From Eubacteriaceae bacterium (GTDB taxonomy: Bacteria; Bacillota; Clostridia; Lachnospirales; Lachnospiraceae): a stretch of DNA of 64,000 bases. Positions 17,778 through 28,230 of the stretch are shown here, one piece after another. The translations under genes and the position numbers were made by a program. Under the pieces are notes generated by a model. That model was not told the origin of the DNA. It saw only the letters and a program-made list of their open reading frames with translations, and ran no database searches. The stretch is from assembly GCA_902363805.1 (NCBI GenBank), contig CABJBF010000001.1:372001-436000 (forward strand), in the 5' to 3' direction. Each line of letters begins with the position of its first letter. The first letter of the stretch is position 1.

Positions 17778-18755
17778 ATGCGCAGAGGAAAGATTTCTGA
17801 AATCGCTTTAAAACGTTCTGTTTTAAAAAATATAAAAAACAGAAATGCTAAAGTGATTAGAGGAGCAGATTTAAGTAATGACGCCTGTGAAATACAATTA
17901 GAAGACGTTACGGTTGTAATGTCTTCTAATTGTATAGAAACATGGTTTGACGGATGCATAGAGTTTAATGTAGCAAAGGGAATGAATAATATATATGTGC
18001 AGGGTGGAATTCCACTTGCGGCAGAAGTTTCAATTGCATTACCATTAGAATATGAAGAAAAGCAGCTTGGCAAATTAATGAGAAAGCTTGATGAAGTATT
18101 TGGCAAATACAATGTGCAGATTTCAGGCGGTCATACTACTGTTTCTGCTAATGTAAATCAACCTATAATTATGTTTACTATAATGGGTAGTAAGTGCTAC
18201 AATGTAAATTGTTTGAAGGATGTTAAGCCCGGACAACAGATTGTTATGACAAAATCCATAGCAGTTGGTGGAACGGGACTTATATCTAATGCTAAGACGG
18301 ATATTTTAAAAGAAAAATTCATAAATACATATGTTGATAAATGTAAAGATATTATAAATTATATTTCAATTGAAGACGAATCACGTATAGCCTTGGAATG
18401 CGGAGAGGTTGCTTTACATGACATTTCTACAGGAGGAGTTTTTGCAGGAGTATGGGAACTTACATCTGCAAGTGGTCTTGGAGTGAAAATTGAATTACAA
18501 AAGATTCCGGTATGGCAGGAAACAATTGAAGTATCAGAAGTATTTGATATTAATCCTTATATGCTTGATGGTACAGGTTCTTTATTGATAGTAACAAATA
18601 ATGGGGAAAGGCTTGTAGATGTTTTAGAAGAAAAAGGAATTAACGCAAGCGTTATAGGAATAATAACATCCGATAAAAACAGAGTATTGATAAATGGAGA
18701 TGAAACAAGATTTCTGGAACCTCAAAGAGGCGATGAAATATATAAGTTATTCTAA
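17778..18755 (+). CDS. AIR synthase-related protein (PurM/HypE/ThiL-like fold)
   Basis: The 325 residues match the PurM-like N-terminal and C-terminal ATP-binding halves: ISGGHTTVS, GQQIVMTKSIAVGGTGLI, HDISTGGVFAGVWELTSASGLG. This superfamily includes HypE, ThiL and SelD. The usual hydrogenase or thiamine genes are absent nearby, so the specific reaction is open; phosphorylation or dehydration of a small molecule using ATP is the family theme. It is followed 15 bp later by the Lrp regulator and aminotransferase, probably one operon. Confidence 0.75.
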   Translation: MRRGKISEIALKRSVLKNIKNRNAKVIRGADLSNDACEIQLEDVTVVMSSNCIETWFDGCIEFNVAKGMNNIYVQGGIPLAAEVSIALPLEYEEKQLGKLMRKLDEVFGKYNVQISGGHTTVSANVNQPIIMFTIMGSKCYNVNCLKDVKPGQQIVMTKSIAVGGTGLISNAKTDILKEKFINTYVDKCKDIINYISIEDESRIALECGEVALHDISTGGVFAGVWELTSASGLGVKIELQKIPVWQETIEVSEVFDINPYMLDGTGSLLIVTNNGERLVDVLEEKGINASVIGIITSDKNRVLINGDETRFLEPQRGDEIYKLF

Positions 18756-18770
18756 AAGGAGAGGTAGAAT

Positions 18771-19253
18771 ATGAGAGAAGAAATTCTTCGGTTATTAGAA
18801 AAAAATAGCAGAATAGATATTAAAGAGATTGCTATTTTAGTTGGAAAGACAGAAACTGAAGTGGCAAATGAAATAGCACAGATGGAAAAAGAGGGGATTA
18901 TAAGAGGTTACTATACTTTGATAAACTGGGATAATACAAATGATGAAAGAGTATCAGCGCTTATAGAAGTTAAGGTAACACCGCAAAGAGGAATTGGGTT
19001 TGATAAAATTGCTGAGAGAATCAGTAAATTTGATGAAGTAAAATCAGTATATCTTATGTCAGGTGGATTTGATTTTACAGTAATATTAGAAGAAAAGACA
19101 ATGAAAGAAATTGCTCAGTTTGTTACAAGTAAATTATCTACTTTAGATGAAGTGTTAAATACAGCAACACATTTTGTATTGAAAAAATACAAAGATTACG
19201 GTGTGACAATGATGGAAGAACATAAAGATGAAAGGATGTTAGTGACGCCATAA
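18771..19253 (+). CDS. Lrp/AsnC family transcriptional regulator
   Basis: An N-terminal winged helix (residues 1-60, RIDIKEIAILVGKTETEVANEI) precedes a RAM/AsnC ligand-binding domain (about 70-145, SVYLMSGGFDFTVILE). Such proteins sense amino acids and control amino acid metabolism. AAAAGGAGAGG precedes the ATG. The stop overlaps the aminotransferase start (TAATG), so the two are co-translated, and the regulator probably controls this operon. Confidence 0.9.
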   Translation: MREEILRLLEKNSRIDIKEIAILVGKTETEVANEIAQMEKEGIIRGYYTLINWDNTNDERVSALIEVKVTPQRGIGFDKIAERISKFDEVKSVYLMSGGFDFTVILEEKTMKEIAQFVTSKLSTLDEVLNTATHFVLKKYKDYGVTMMEEHKDERMLVTP

Positions 19254-20419
19254 TGAAGAATCCAATATCAAATGTAGCAATGAATATGCAACCATCAGGA
19301 ATAAGAAAGTTTTTTGATATCGTTAGTGAAATGAAGGATGCTATTTCACTTGGCGTTGGAGAACCGGATTTTGACACTCCATGGCATATTCGTGAAGAAG
19401 GAATTTATAGCTTAGAAAAAGGAAGAACATTTTACACATCTAATGCGGGACTCATGGATTTGAGGAATGAAATTTGCAATTATCTTGATAGAAAATTAGG
19501 ATTACAATATGATCCTGCTAAAGAAGTGGTAGTTACAGTAGGTGGAAGTGAGGCTATAGACATAGCGATAAGAGCTATGATTAATCCGGGAGATGAGGTG
19601 TTAGTTCCACAACCGTGCTTTGTATCATATGTCCCTTGCGTTCAGTTAGCGTATGGCGTGCCTGTAACAATTGATTTAAAAGAAGAGGACGAATTTAAAT
19701 TAACAAAAGAATTGTTGCTAGAACATATAACAGACAAAACAAAATTGCTTGTATTACCATTTCCAAATAATCCAACAGGAGCAACTCTTGATAAGCATGA
19801 ATTAGAAGAGATTGCTCAGGTTTGCATTGAAAAAGATATATATGTATTATCAGATGAAATTTATTCAGAACTTTCATATAAAGAAAAGCATATTTCAATC
19901 GCATGTATACCAGGGATGAAAGAAAGAACAGTTCTCATAAACGGATTTTCAAAGGCTTATGCTATGACAGGATGGAGATTAGGCTATGCGTGTGCACCGC
20001 ACGTTATTATGGAGCAGATGATTAAACTACATCAATTTGCAATTATGTGTGCACCGACAGTAAGTCAGTATGCAGCAGTTGAAGCTTTGAAAAATGGTGA
20101 CAGAGATGTCGAAAGAATGTGTGAGTCATATAATGAAAGAAGAAGATTTGTTGTTTACAGACTTAGAGAAATGGGCCTTGAATGTTTTGAACCTTATGGA
20201 GCATTTTATGTATTCCCGAGCATTAAGAAATTTGGAATGACATCAGAAGAATTCGCAACCAGATTATTACAGGAAGAAAAGGTTGCTGTAGTTCCAGGCG
20301 ATGCATTTGGAAAATGTGGGGAAGGATATTTAAGAATATCTTATGCATATTCTATTGATAACCTAAAAACTGCATTAGACAGAGTTGAAAAATTTGTCAA
20401 AAAACTGGAACAAAAATAA
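19253..20419 (+). CDS. PLP-dependent class I/II aminotransferase
   Basis: A 388-residue fold-type I enzyme. It shows LGVGEPDFDTPWH, the aromatic-rich substrate region NPTGATL, YVLSDEIYSEL and the PLP-binding Lys in NGFSKAYAMTGWRLGY. It transfers amino groups between amino acids and 2-oxo acids in the cytoplasm. Pairing with an Lrp-type regulator resembles the alanine- or aromatic-type aminotransferase loci; the substrate cannot be told. Confidence 0.9.
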   Translation: MKNPISNVAMNMQPSGIRKFFDIVSEMKDAISLGVGEPDFDTPWHIREEGIYSLEKGRTFYTSNAGLMDLRNEICNYLDRKLGLQYDPAKEVVVTVGGSEAIDIAIRAMINPGDEVLVPQPCFVSYVPCVQLAYGVPVTIDLKEEDEFKLTKELLLEHITDKTKLLVLPFPNNPTGATLDKHELEEIAQVCIEKDIYVLSDEIYSELSYKEKHISIACIPGMKERTVLINGFSKAYAMTGWRLGYACAPHVIMEQMIKLHQFAIMCAPTVSQYAAVEALKNGDRDVERMCESYNERRRFVVYRLREMGLECFEPYGAFYVFPSIKKFGMTSEEFATRLLQEEKVAVVPGDAFGKCGEGYLRISYAYSIDNLKTALDRVEKFVKKLEQK

Positions 20420-20625
20420 GTGATAATTATTTAGAAAAAGTTGTGATATAAGTAATTGTTGAAAAACTCCAATATAAAAATTAAAATTATAATGCCAGTA
20501 ATTATAAAAATTCAATGCAAATAATTTATTGGAAGTAACGTTATAAGTAATTATCAAATTCATATTTTTATAAATAAAAAATAGCAAATCATAATTTGAA
20601 GAATTTGCATTGAAAGAGGGAAAAG

Positions 20626-21117
20626 ATGAATATCGTTTTATTAGAACCTGAAATACCACAGAATACAGGAAACATAGGAAGAACATGTTGCGCCACAGGG
20701 ACAAAACTACATTTAATAGAGCCTATGGGATTTAAAATCAATGAAAAATCAGTTAAAAGAGCCGGAATGGATTATTGGGAACATTTAGATGTTACAATCT
20801 ATGAAAGCTATGAAGACTTTTTGGAAAAAAATCCAAATGCGAAAATATGGATGGCAACAACTAAGGGACCAAACAGATATAGTGATGTTAAATTTGAAGA
20901 AAATGATTACATCATGTTTGGAAAAGAAAGTGCAGGGATACCTGAGGAAATATTAGTTGAAAATCAGGAACATGCAATACGAATCCCAATGAATCCACAG
21001 ATTCGTTCATTGAATCTTGCAAATTCAGTAGCAATCGTATTATATGAAGCTTTACGTCAGAATGATTTTGCAGGAATGCAAATGGAAGGACATTTGAGAA
21101 AATACGATTGGAAATAA
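20626..21117 (+). CDS. trmL: tRNA (cytidine(34)-2'-O)-methyltransferase TrmL
   Basis: A 163-residue single-domain SPOUT protein of the minimal TrmL type: MNIVLLEPEIPQNTGNIGRTC at the N-terminus, MFGKESAGIPEEIL in motif 2 and IPMNPQIRSLNLANSVAIVLYEALRQ in motif 3, here split as IPMNPQIRSLNLANS and VAIVLYEALRQ. TrmL methylates the wobble base of certain leucine tRNAs. Length and motifs match the family. It is monocistronic with a following terminator. Confidence 0.9.
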   Translation: MNIVLLEPEIPQNTGNIGRTCCATGTKLHLIEPMGFKINEKSVKRAGMDYWEHLDVTIYESYEDFLEKNPNAKIWMATTKGPNRYSDVKFEENDYIMFGKESAGIPEEILVENQEHAIRIPMNPQIRSLNLANSVAIVLYEALRQNDFAGMQMEGHLRKYDWK

Positions 21118-21153
21118 TAAAAATTGACATATTTTAATGCCGAAAGTTAAAAA

Positions 21154-21198
21154 AATCTACAATAATAGCAGGAAAACTGTTGTTTTGTAGGTTTTTTT
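21154..21198 (+). terminator. Terminator after trmL
   Basis: AATCTACAA and TTGTAGGTT form the stem, followed by a run of eight T. The gap 21199-21441 holds no gene that I can support. Confidence 0.8.
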
Positions 21199-21441
21199 TG
21201 GTTAAAAACGATTTTAATAAAGTTACCGTATTTTAGGACTAAAATTCGTATTAAAATATATCAAATTCCACATTAAAATTAGTCGAATATTTTTGAATCA
21301 AACCATTGCAAAACAAATAATTAAGTGATATATTAGTCTCGATTAGTGGAGACATTATGTGTTTTTGTTGTACTTTTTATAGAAGAAACAAGTAAAAAAA
21401 ACGCATTTTGCCATAAAAATAACATACATGGAGGTTTATAG

Positions 21442-21978
21442 ATGGAAACTTTAGAATGTATTAAAACAAGAAGAAGTGTCAGAAAGTTTAAGACAGATTC
21501 AGTAAGTAAAGAAACAATTGAGAAACTTGTATTGGCAGCATCATATGCACCTTCATGGAAAAATACTCAGACAACAAGGTACATTGCTATAACTAATGAA
21601 GAAGTTAAGGCAAGATTAGCAACAGAATGTTGTGCAGAACACAACGCTCAGATAATCAATGGAGCCCCTTTACTTATAGCAACTTTAATTGTGGACAAGC
21701 GTTCAGGATTTGAAAGAGATGGAAGCTTTTCTACATCTAGAAAGGATGCATGGCAGGCATTTGACAATGGTATTGCAACACAGACTCTTTGCCTTGCGGC
21801 AAATGACCTTGGATTAGGAACGGTTGTTATGGGACTTTATGATATAGATAAGGCCAGTGATATAATTGGAGTTCCTGAAGGTCAGCTTTTAATGGCTTTA
21901 GTTGCTGTAGGATATCCGGATGAGAAACCGTCTGTACCGAAGAAGAAGACAGTAGAAGATTTATTGAGTTACTGTTAA
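21442..21978 (+). CDS. Nitroreductase family FMN oxidoreductase
   Basis: At 178 residues it is a compact nitroreductase. The N-terminus ECIKTRRSVRKF is the FMN-phosphate-binding signature, with SYAPSWKNTQ and LCLAANDLGLGTVVMG in the dimer core. It reduces nitro compounds or quinones with NAD(P)H. ATGGAGG lies before the start. It is separated from pflB by 66 bp containing an AAAAGC-GCAA-GCTTTT hairpin that may be a weak terminator. Confidence 0.87.
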   Translation: METLECIKTRRSVRKFKTDSVSKETIEKLVLAASYAPSWKNTQTTRYIAITNEEVKARLATECCAEHNAQIINGAPLLIATLIVDKRSGFERDGSFSTSRKDAWQAFDNGIATQTLCLAANDLGLGTVVMGLYDIDKASDIIGVPEGQLLMALVAVGYPDEKPSVPKKKTVEDLLSYC

Positions 21979-22044
21979 TAAAAGCACTAATATGTTAGAA
22001 AAGCGCAAGCTTTTATATATTTATTTTTAGGAGGAAGAACAAAA

Positions 22045-24117
22045 ATGAGAGAAGAATGGACAGGATTTAGCAATGGCGCATGGACATCAGAAGTCAACGT
22101 TAGAGATTTTATCCAGAAAAACTACACACCATATGATGGTGATGCTAGTTTCTTAGCAGGACCAACACAGAACACAACAGATTTATGGAATCAGGTACTT
22201 GATCTTCAGAAGAAGGAAAGAGAAGCTGGTGGTGTTCTTGATATGGATACAAAAGTTGTACAGACAATCACATCACACGGTGCAGGTTACTTAGACAAAG
22301 ATAAAGAAACAATCGTAGGTTTCCAGACAGATAAGCCTTTCAAGAGAGGTCTTCAGGTTAACGGTGGTATCCGTATGGCTATGAAAGCTTGCTCAGATAA
22401 CGGCTATGAAGTAGATCCGGAAGTTGTAGATTTCTACACAAACTATAGAAAGACACATAACGCAGGTGTATTTGATGCTTACACACCTGAAATCAGAACA
22501 TGTAGAACAAACCACATCGTAACAGGTCTTCCTGATGCTTACGGACGTGGACGTATCATTGGTGACTACAGAAGAGTTGCATTATACGGTGTTGATACAC
22601 TTATCGTAGATAAGGAAGCTCAGAAGGCTGCTACACCTACAGAAATGAGACCGGAAGTTATCCGTGATAGAGAAGAATATTCAGAACAGATCAGAGCTCT
22701 TAAGGAATTAAAAGAATTAGGTAAGATTTACGGATTTGATATTTCTAGACCAGCTCAGAACGTACAGGAAGCTATTCAGTGGATGTACTTAGCATACTTA
22801 GCAGCAGTTAAGGAACAGAATGGTGCAGCTATGTCACTTGGACGTACTTCAACATTCATCGATATCTATGCTCAGAGAGACTTAGAAAACGGTACATTTA
22901 CAGAAGAACAGATTCAGGAATTCGTTGACCACTTCATCATGAAGTTAAGATGCGTTAAGTTCGCAAGAACACCTGAATACAACCAGATTTTCGCTGGTGA
23001 TCCAGTTTGGGTTACAGAATCAATCGGTGGTGTAGGTATTGACGGACGTCATATGGTAACAAAGACATCATTCAGATACCTTCATACATTAGAAAACTTA
23101 GGTGCAGCTCCAGAACCAAACCTTACAGTACTTTGGTCAACAAGACTTCCACAGGAATTCAAGAAATACTGTGCTAAGCTTTCAATTGAATACTCATCAA
23201 TGCAGTACGAAAACGATGACTTAATGAGAGTATACAATGGTGATGACTACGGAATCGCTTGTTGTGTATCTTCAATGAGAATTGGTAAAGAAATGCAGTT
23301 CTTCGGAGCTAGAGCAAACCTTGCTAAATGTCTTCTTTACGCTATCAATGGTGGTGTTGATGAAAAGACTAAGGTTCAGGTAGGACCTAAGTACAGACCA
23401 ATTACATCAGAATACCTTGATTATGATGAAGTAATGGAAAGATACGAAGATATGATGAAATGGTTATCAGGAGTATATGTAAATGCTCTTAATATCATTC
23501 ATTATATGCATGATAAATACTCATATGAAAGAATCCAGATGGCATTACATGATGCTCACGTTAAGAGATGGTTTGCAACAGGTGTTGCCGGACTTTCAGT
23601 AGTAGCAGATTCACTTTCAGCTATGAAATATGCTAAGGTTAAAGTAATCAGAGATGAAGACGGATTAGCAGTAGATTATGAAGTAGAAGGTGACTTCCCT
23701 AAATATGGTAACGATGATGACAGAGTAGATAGCCTTGCAGTTATGATTGTTGACAAATTCATGGGCTACTTAAGACAGCACTACACATACAGAGATAGTA
23801 TCCCAACACAGTCAATTCTTACAATTACATCAAACGTAACATATGGTAAGAATACAGGTAACACACCTGACGGAAGAAAAGCTGGACAGCCATTCGCTCC
23901 AGGTGCTAACCCACTTCACGGAAGAGATACTCATGGTGCAGTTTCATCACTTGCATCTGTAGCTAAGATTCCATTTGAAAACGCTAGAGATGGTATCTCA
24001 GATACATTCACAATCATCCCAGATGCTCTTGGAAAAGATTGTGACGTATTCACAGGTGATCTTGACGCTGACGAACTTGGTCTTGATATCGACGATCTTA
24101 TCAAGTTACAGCAGTAA
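22045..24117 (+). CDS. pflB: Pyruvate formate-lyase large subunit lacking the glycyl-radical domain
   Basis: A PFL catalytic barrel of 690 residues with the active-site pair C406-C407 (GIACCVSSM) and close agreement with classical PflB throughout ([34 protein letters not shown]). Classical enzymes have about 750 residues and end with the RVSGYAV radical loop. Here the protein stops after [10 protein letters not shown] with tandem stops TAATAA, and the radical domain is encoded separately at 24927-25169. It converts pyruvate and CoA to acetyl-CoA and formate once activated. Codon use is strongly biased (AAC, ATC, GGT) unlike its neighbours, as expected for a very highly expressed gene. Confidence 0.92.
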   Translation: MREEWTGFSNGAWTSEVNVRDFIQKNYTPYDGDASFLAGPTQNTTDLWNQVLDLQKKEREAGGVLDMDTKVVQTITSHGAGYLDKDKETIVGFQTDKPFKRGLQVNGGIRMAMKACSDNGYEVDPEVVDFYTNYRKTHNAGVFDAYTPEIRTCRTNHIVTGLPDAYGRGRIIGDYRRVALYGVDTLIVDKEAQKAATPTEMRPEVIRDREEYSEQIRALKELKELGKIYGFDISRPAQNVQEAIQWMYLAYLAAVKEQNGAAMSLGRTSTFIDIYAQRDLENGTFTEEQIQEFVDHFIMKLRCVKFARTPEYNQIFAGDPVWVTESIGGVGIDGRHMVTKTSFRYLHTLENLGAAPEPNLTVLWSTRLPQEFKKYCAKLSIEYSSMQYENDDLMRVYNGDDYGIACCVSSMRIGKEMQFFGARANLAKCLLYAINGGVDEKTKVQVGPKYRPITSEYLDYDEVMERYEDMMKWLSGVYVNALNIIHYMHDKYSYERIQMALHDAHVKRWFATGVAGLSVVADSLSAMKYAKVKVIRDEDGLAVDYEVEGDFPKYGNDDDRVDSLAVMIVDKFMGYLRQHYTYRDSIPTQSILTITSNVTYGKNTGNTPDGRKAGQPFAPGANPLHGRDTHGAVSSLASVAKIPFENARDGISDTFTIIPDALGKDCDVFTGDLDADELGLDIDDLIKLQQ

Positions 24118-24143
24118 TAAAAAATAAAAGGAAATGATTCAGA

Positions 24144-24914
24144 ATGACAACAGGAATAATTCATTCAACTGAAAGCTGTGGGACAGTAGATGGACCTGGC
24201 GTAAGATTTGTAGTGTTCTTCAAAGGGTGCCCAATGAGATGTGCATATTGCCATAATCCGGACACATGGACTATGGAGGGCGGTACAGAAATGACTGTTC
24301 AGGAGCTTCTTGACGAATACCAAAAGAAAGCACCATTTTATAAAACCGGAGGTATCACCGCTACAGGCGGTGAGCCAATGGTACAAATAGATTTTCTTAC
24401 GGAACTGTTTGCCGCAGCGCATAAAAAAGGAATTCATACCTGTCTGGATACATCAGGTGTAACATTTAGACCTGATAATCCGGAAAATCTGAAAAAAGTA
24501 GATAAATTACTTGAAGTAACCGATTTGGTTATGCTGGATATAAAACACATTGATCCGGAAGAACACAAAAAGTTGTGCAAACAGCCAAATGATAATATTT
24601 TGGCATTTGCAAAATATCTTAATGATAAAAAGATTCCAATATGGATAAGACATGTTGTGGTTCCGCATATTACAATGAACAAAGAATATCTTTATAAGTT
24701 AGGTCTATTTATAGGAAAACTTGAGATGGTTAAGGCATTAGATATTTTACCATATCATGATATGGCTAAACCAAAGTATGCAGAACTTGGGATTGATTAT
24801 CCATTAAAGGATATAGAGCCAGCTACTAAAGAAATGGCTGTAGCGGCTAGAAAAATAGTGTTACAGGGATTTAGAGAATCCAGGATAAAATTATTAGAAG
24901 AGAAAAACAAATAG
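24144..24914 (+). CDS. pflA: Pyruvate formate-lyase activating enzyme (radical SAM)
   Basis: The 256-residue protein has the radical SAM cluster motif C29-x3-C33-x2-C36 (GCPMRCAYCHNPD), the glycine-rich TGGEP loop and the activase signature ESCGTVDGPGVRFVVF. It uses a 4Fe-4S cluster and S-adenosylmethionine to abstract a hydrogen from the glycine of its target. In this locus the target glycine is in the separate protein encoded 12 bp downstream, so the activase gene sits between the two halves of its substrate enzyme. Confidence 0.92.
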   Translation: MTTGIIHSTESCGTVDGPGVRFVVFFKGCPMRCAYCHNPDTWTMEGGTEMTVQELLDEYQKKAPFYKTGGITATGGEPMVQIDFLTELFAAAHKKGIHTCLDTSGVTFRPDNPENLKKVDKLLEVTDLVMLDIKHIDPEEHKKLCKQPNDNILAFAKYLNDKKIPIWIRHVVVPHITMNKEYLYKLGLFIGKLEMVKALDILPYHDMAKPKYAELGIDYPLKDIEPATKEMAVAARKIVLQGFRESRIKLLEEKNK

Positions 24915-24926
24915 GAGGTAGAGAAA

Positions 24927-25169
24927 ATGGCAGCAAGTGCAAAACAGATTGATAATTTAGTTTCATTAATAGATGGATATGCAGAGGAAGGCGGATATCA
25001 TCTTAACGTTAACGTATTAGTTAGAGATACATTACTTGATGCTCAGCAGCATCCAGAAAAGTATCCACAGCTTACAATCCGTGTATCAGGATACGCTGTA
25101 AACTTCATCAAGTTAACAAAAGAACAGCAGGATGATGTTATTAGCAGAACATTCCACGGAAATCTCTAA
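24927..25169 (+). CDS. Separate glycyl-radical domain of pyruvate formate-lyase (GrcA-like)
   Basis: The 80 residues correspond to the missing PFL C-terminus: [49 protein letters not shown]. The radical glycine is G55 in RVSGYAV. Escherichia coli GrcA/YfiD is similar but repairs an otherwise complete PflB. Here the large subunit has no glycine loop of its own, so this protein should be an obligate subunit. GGAGGTAGAGAAA gives a strong ribosome site. Codon bias (GTTAACGTA, ATCCGT) matches pflB, indicating equally high expression. Confidence 0.9.
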   Translation: MAASAKQIDNLVSLIDGYAEEGGYHLNVNVLVRDTLLDAQQHPEKYPQLTIRVSGYAVNFIKLTKEQQDDVISRTFHGNL

Positions 25170-25205
25170 GATTAAGTTGGATAGTTTACTAAATAACTAT
25201 TAAAT

Positions 25206-25264
25206 AAGAGACTGATTGTATTTAATGGTAATGAATTACCGTTATAAAACAATTGGTCTCTTTT
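25206..25264 (+). terminator. Terminator after the pfl locus
   Basis: AAGAGAC/GTCTCTT and ATTGT/ACAAT form a long stem around an inner GGTAAT-GA-ATTACC hairpin, followed by TTTT. It closes the pflB-pflA-radical-domain unit. Confidence 0.8.
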
Positions 25265-25381
25265 AAATTATTAGATGCAGTGCATATAAAATTGTGCTAT
25301 AGTGATATAAAGCGTCCAAAAGACGATAAAATTCGTGATATGATATCATGGAAATTTAATATAATCATAAGGATGAATGAT

Positions 25382-25963
25382 ATGAAGTTATTAGAGGAAA
25401 GAATCAGAAAAGATGGAATACTTAAAGAAGGCAATGTATTAAAAGTTGATAATTTTTTAAACCATCAGATGGACATTGAATTATTTAATGAAATGGGAAA
25501 AGAATGGAAGAAATTATTTGCAGATAAGAATATTAATAAGGTGTTAACAATTGAAGCTTCAGGAATAGGAATTGCTTGTATTGTAGCACAGTATTTTAAT
25601 GTACCGGTCGTATTTGCTAAAAAAGCACAAAGTATTAATATTGATGGTGAAGTATATTCAACTAAAATAGAATCATTTACTCATAAGAAAGTTTACGATG
25701 TAATCGTTTCAAAGAAATATATAGGACCTGAGGATCATGTATTAATTATTGATGATTTCCTTGCTAATGGATGTGCACTTCAGGGATTAATTCAGCTTGT
25801 CGAAGACGCGGGTGCTACAGTTGAAGGAATTGGTATTGCTATTGAAAAAGGATTCCAGCAAGGTGGAGAAATAATAAGAAATAAAGGAATTAAATTAGAA
25901 TCATTAGCTATTGTAGATGGAATGAATCCTGAAACTGGAGAAATAATATTCAGAGAACAATAG
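25382..25963 (+). CDS. xpt: Xanthine phosphoribosyltransferase
   Basis: From ATG 25382 the protein has 193 residues, the normal Xpt length, starting [23 protein letters not shown]. The PRPP-binding loop is [14 protein letters not shown] and the dimer loop includes EASGIGIA. It salvages xanthine to XMP. A longer frame from 25253 has no support, because it would start inside the upstream terminator. I looked for a purine riboswitch in 25265-25381 and did not see its conserved core. Confidence 0.9.
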   Translation: MKLLEERIRKDGILKEGNVLKVDNFLNHQMDIELFNEMGKEWKKLFADKNINKVLTIEASGIGIACIVAQYFNVPVVFAKKAQSINIDGEVYSTKIESFTHKKVYDVIVSKKYIGPEDHVLIIDDFLANGCALQGLIQLVEDAGATVEGIGIAIEKGFQQGGEIIRNKGIKLESLAIVDGMNPETGEIIFREQ

Positions 25964-26165
25964 AATGAGACTTTAATAAAATAGGAATATATGATATTTA
26001 GAGAAATGAAAAATATATTTTTTATAGAATAGAAATATATAATATTCAGAAAACAGAAACAAAGTTATTAGCCGGAAGTAAAGACATTCTGGAAAACCAA
26101 AATAAGTGTGTTTCAGACTTTTGGTTCCGACGTTACTAAAAATATAATAAAAAGAGGCGATAGAT

Positions 26166-27470
26166 ATGCACAACATAGTTTCAAAATTATTAATTTACGG
26201 AAATATGCCGGAAGATTCAATATTAATGGAATTGAGTAATATAATAAGAGAATATAAGGGTGAGAATTACAAGAAGGATGAGATTATTACAAGAATATAT
26301 CATCAGATAAAGAGAATTCTCGAAATTTCAACAGATTATGCGTTTGATAAGAATTTATGGCATAATTATCTTACATATTTACTTATTACAAATGAAAATC
26401 CATTTAGTTTGACTTGTGAAAAGGTAGGAGCAAGTGATGGAAGTGTAAATTATTTCGCAAAAAATGATTTTAAGCAGTTCAAAAAATTGTTTGATTATGA
26501 TTTTGGACCTATGGAAGAAGAACTTGGAATTGATTGTTTTTCAAGAATTGAAAATTATAAGGCTATAGGTAAACCTGAATTAATGTACAATAAAAATGTA
26601 AGCGAAAAGGTTAGAGCGTTAAGTGAAAAATTGGAAAATACAAAAAATGAAGATGAATTTTTTACATGTGTTACTGATTTCTACAAAGATTATGGTGTAG
26701 GAATGTTTGGACTTAATAAGGCATTTAGAATTAGTGACAATGACGGCAAATTACAATTTCATGCTATTAATAATATGGAGCAGGTTGCATTGGATGACCT
26801 TGTAGGATATGAAATTCAGAAAAAGAAACTTGTGGATAATACAGAAGCATTTGTACAAGGAAGAAAGGCAAACAACTGTCTTTTATTTGGCGATAGTGGA
26901 ACAGGAAAGTCAACAAGTATAAAGGCTATTGTTAATGAGTATTATGACAAGGGTCTTAGAATGATTGAAATTTATAAACATCAGTTTAAAGACCTTTCAA
27001 ATGTAATAGCAAGTATTAAGAATAGAAATTATAAATTTATTATTTATATGGATGATTTGTCATTTGAAGAATTTGAAATTGAATATAAATTCCTTAAAGC
27101 TGTAATAGAAGGTGGCGTTGAAACAAAACCGGAAAATGTATTAATATATGCAACATCTAACAGACGTCATTTGATTAAGGAAACATGGAATGACAGAAGC
27201 GATGTCCAGGTGGATAACGGAATGCATAAATCAGATACAATGGAAGAAAAACTTTCTCTTGTAAACAGATTTGGTGTGACAATTAATTATTCTAAACCAA
27301 GTCAGAAGGAATTCTTTAACATTGCAGTAGAATTATGCAGGAGAGCAGGAGTTACAATGAGCGACGAAGAGATAAAGGCTGAAGCAAATAAGTGGGAATT
27401 AAGCCATGGTGGTATCTCAGGAAGAACAGCGCAACAGTTTGCAAACTATCTTGCAGGACAGCAGAAATAA
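26166..27470 (+). CDS. DUF815 family ATP-binding protein (AAA-type)
   Basis: The 434 residues include a central AAA-like domain with Walker [11 protein letters not shown] (about residue 240) and Walker B-like [14 protein letters not shown], plus ATSNRRHLI as sensor region, characteristic of DUF815. The N-terminal 190 residues are helical. Family function is unknown; conserved next to anaerobe housekeeping genes. GAGGCG lies before the ATG. It begins a run of four same-strand genes up to 29153. The 200-bp gap before it holds a GGAAACCAAAA-type hairpin but no gene. Confidence 0.82.
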   Translation: MHNIVSKLLIYGNMPEDSILMELSNIIREYKGENYKKDEIITRIYHQIKRILEISTDYAFDKNLWHNYLTYLLITNENPFSLTCEKVGASDGSVNYFAKNDFKQFKKLFDYDFGPMEEELGIDCFSRIENYKAIGKPELMYNKNVSEKVRALSEKLENTKNEDEFFTCVTDFYKDYGVGMFGLNKAFRISDNDGKLQFHAINNMEQVALDDLVGYEIQKKKLVDNTEAFVQGRKANNCLLFGDSGTGKSTSIKAIVNEYYDKGLRMIEIYKHQFKDLSNVIASIKNRNYKFIIYMDDLSFEEFEIEYKFLKAVIEGGVETKPENVLIYATSNRRHLIKETWNDRSDVQVDNGMHKSDTMEEKLSLVNRFGVTINYSKPSQKEFFNIAVELCRRAGVTMSDEEIKAEANKWELSHGGISGRTAQQFANYLAGQQK

Positions 27471-27512
27471 TAAGCAATAGTAGTAGGTAGTTTGGGAAAG
27501 TATGGTGATTTG

Positions 27513-28229
27513 ATGAAAGTATATAAATTCGGAGATATTCCTGTCGGAGTAGAAACAAGAGGTGTTTATTTTAATGATAATTGTATTAATTATTTAGCTG
27601 AAAAAGCAAAACCGGAGTTTGTAATAAAGGCTACAGACAAGGATTTGGAATTCGAACAGATGCAGTCAGAAAGTGATCAGACTTATCCTAAATCCTATTT
27701 GGAATTTATAGCTTTATATAGAAAGTTTTGTGAAAAAGCGATTGATTATGGGGTTATTCTAGTTCATGGAAGTGTGCTTGAAATTGATGGAAAGGCATAT
27801 ATGTTTTCGGCTCCAAGTGGAACAGGAAAATCAACTCATGCTAAATTATGGAGAGATTGCTTTGGAGACAGAGTGACTATGATAAATGATGACAAGCCGC
27901 TAATTAAATTTAGGGAAGATGGCATATATGCGTATGGTACGCCTTGGGATGGAAAGCATCATTTATCAACTAATATGAAAGCAAAACTTGCCGGGATTTG
28001 TTTCTTGCATCAGGCTAAGGAAAATCATATAGAAAAAGCAACAAAGGAGAATGCAGTTAAGCATCTTATGAACCAGGTGTATAGACCAAGAGATATTATG
28101 GCAATGAGCAAGACATTAGAATATGTTGATAAAATTGTTAAAGAGATTCCGATATACGAAATGGGATGTAATATTTCAAAGGAGGCAGCTGCTGTTGCAT
28201 ATGATGCAATGAAGGATGGAACACTGTAG
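27513..28229 (+). CDS. HPr kinase/phosphorylase-like P-loop protein
   Basis: A kinase fold related to the C-terminal part of HprK: VLVHGSVLEIDGKAYMFSAP, Walker A SAPSGTGKSTHAKLW, then INDDKPLI and GTPWDGKHH. True HprK has an N-terminal regulatory domain and a different signature, so the substrate is probably not HPr. Such HprK-like proteins often accompany PqqD- or peptidase-containing clusters that handle peptides. Start taken as ATG 27513; an in-frame TTG 27492 lacks a ribosome site. It runs into the next gene with 1 bp between. Confidence 0.75.
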   Translation: MKVYKFGDIPVGVETRGVYFNDNCINYLAEKAKPEFVIKATDKDLEFEQMQSESDQTYPKSYLEFIALYRKFCEKAIDYGVILVHGSVLEIDGKAYMFSAPSGTGKSTHAKLWRDCFGDRVTMINDDKPLIKFREDGIYAYGTPWDGKHHLSTNMKAKLAGICFLHQAKENHIEKATKENAVKHLMNQVYRPRDIMAMSKTLEYVDKIVKEIPIYEMGCNISKEAAAVAYDAMKDGTL

Positions 28230-28230
28230 T

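Noticed and set aside
22045..24117. pflB as a frameshifted or truncated pseudogene
   Set aside because: The end has tandem stops, the missing domain exists as a separate well-translated gene in the same operon, and codon bias is that of a highly expressed gene.
25265..25381. Purine riboswitch upstream of xpt
   Set aside because: The conserved junction sequences and paired loops of the purine aptamer are not found there.
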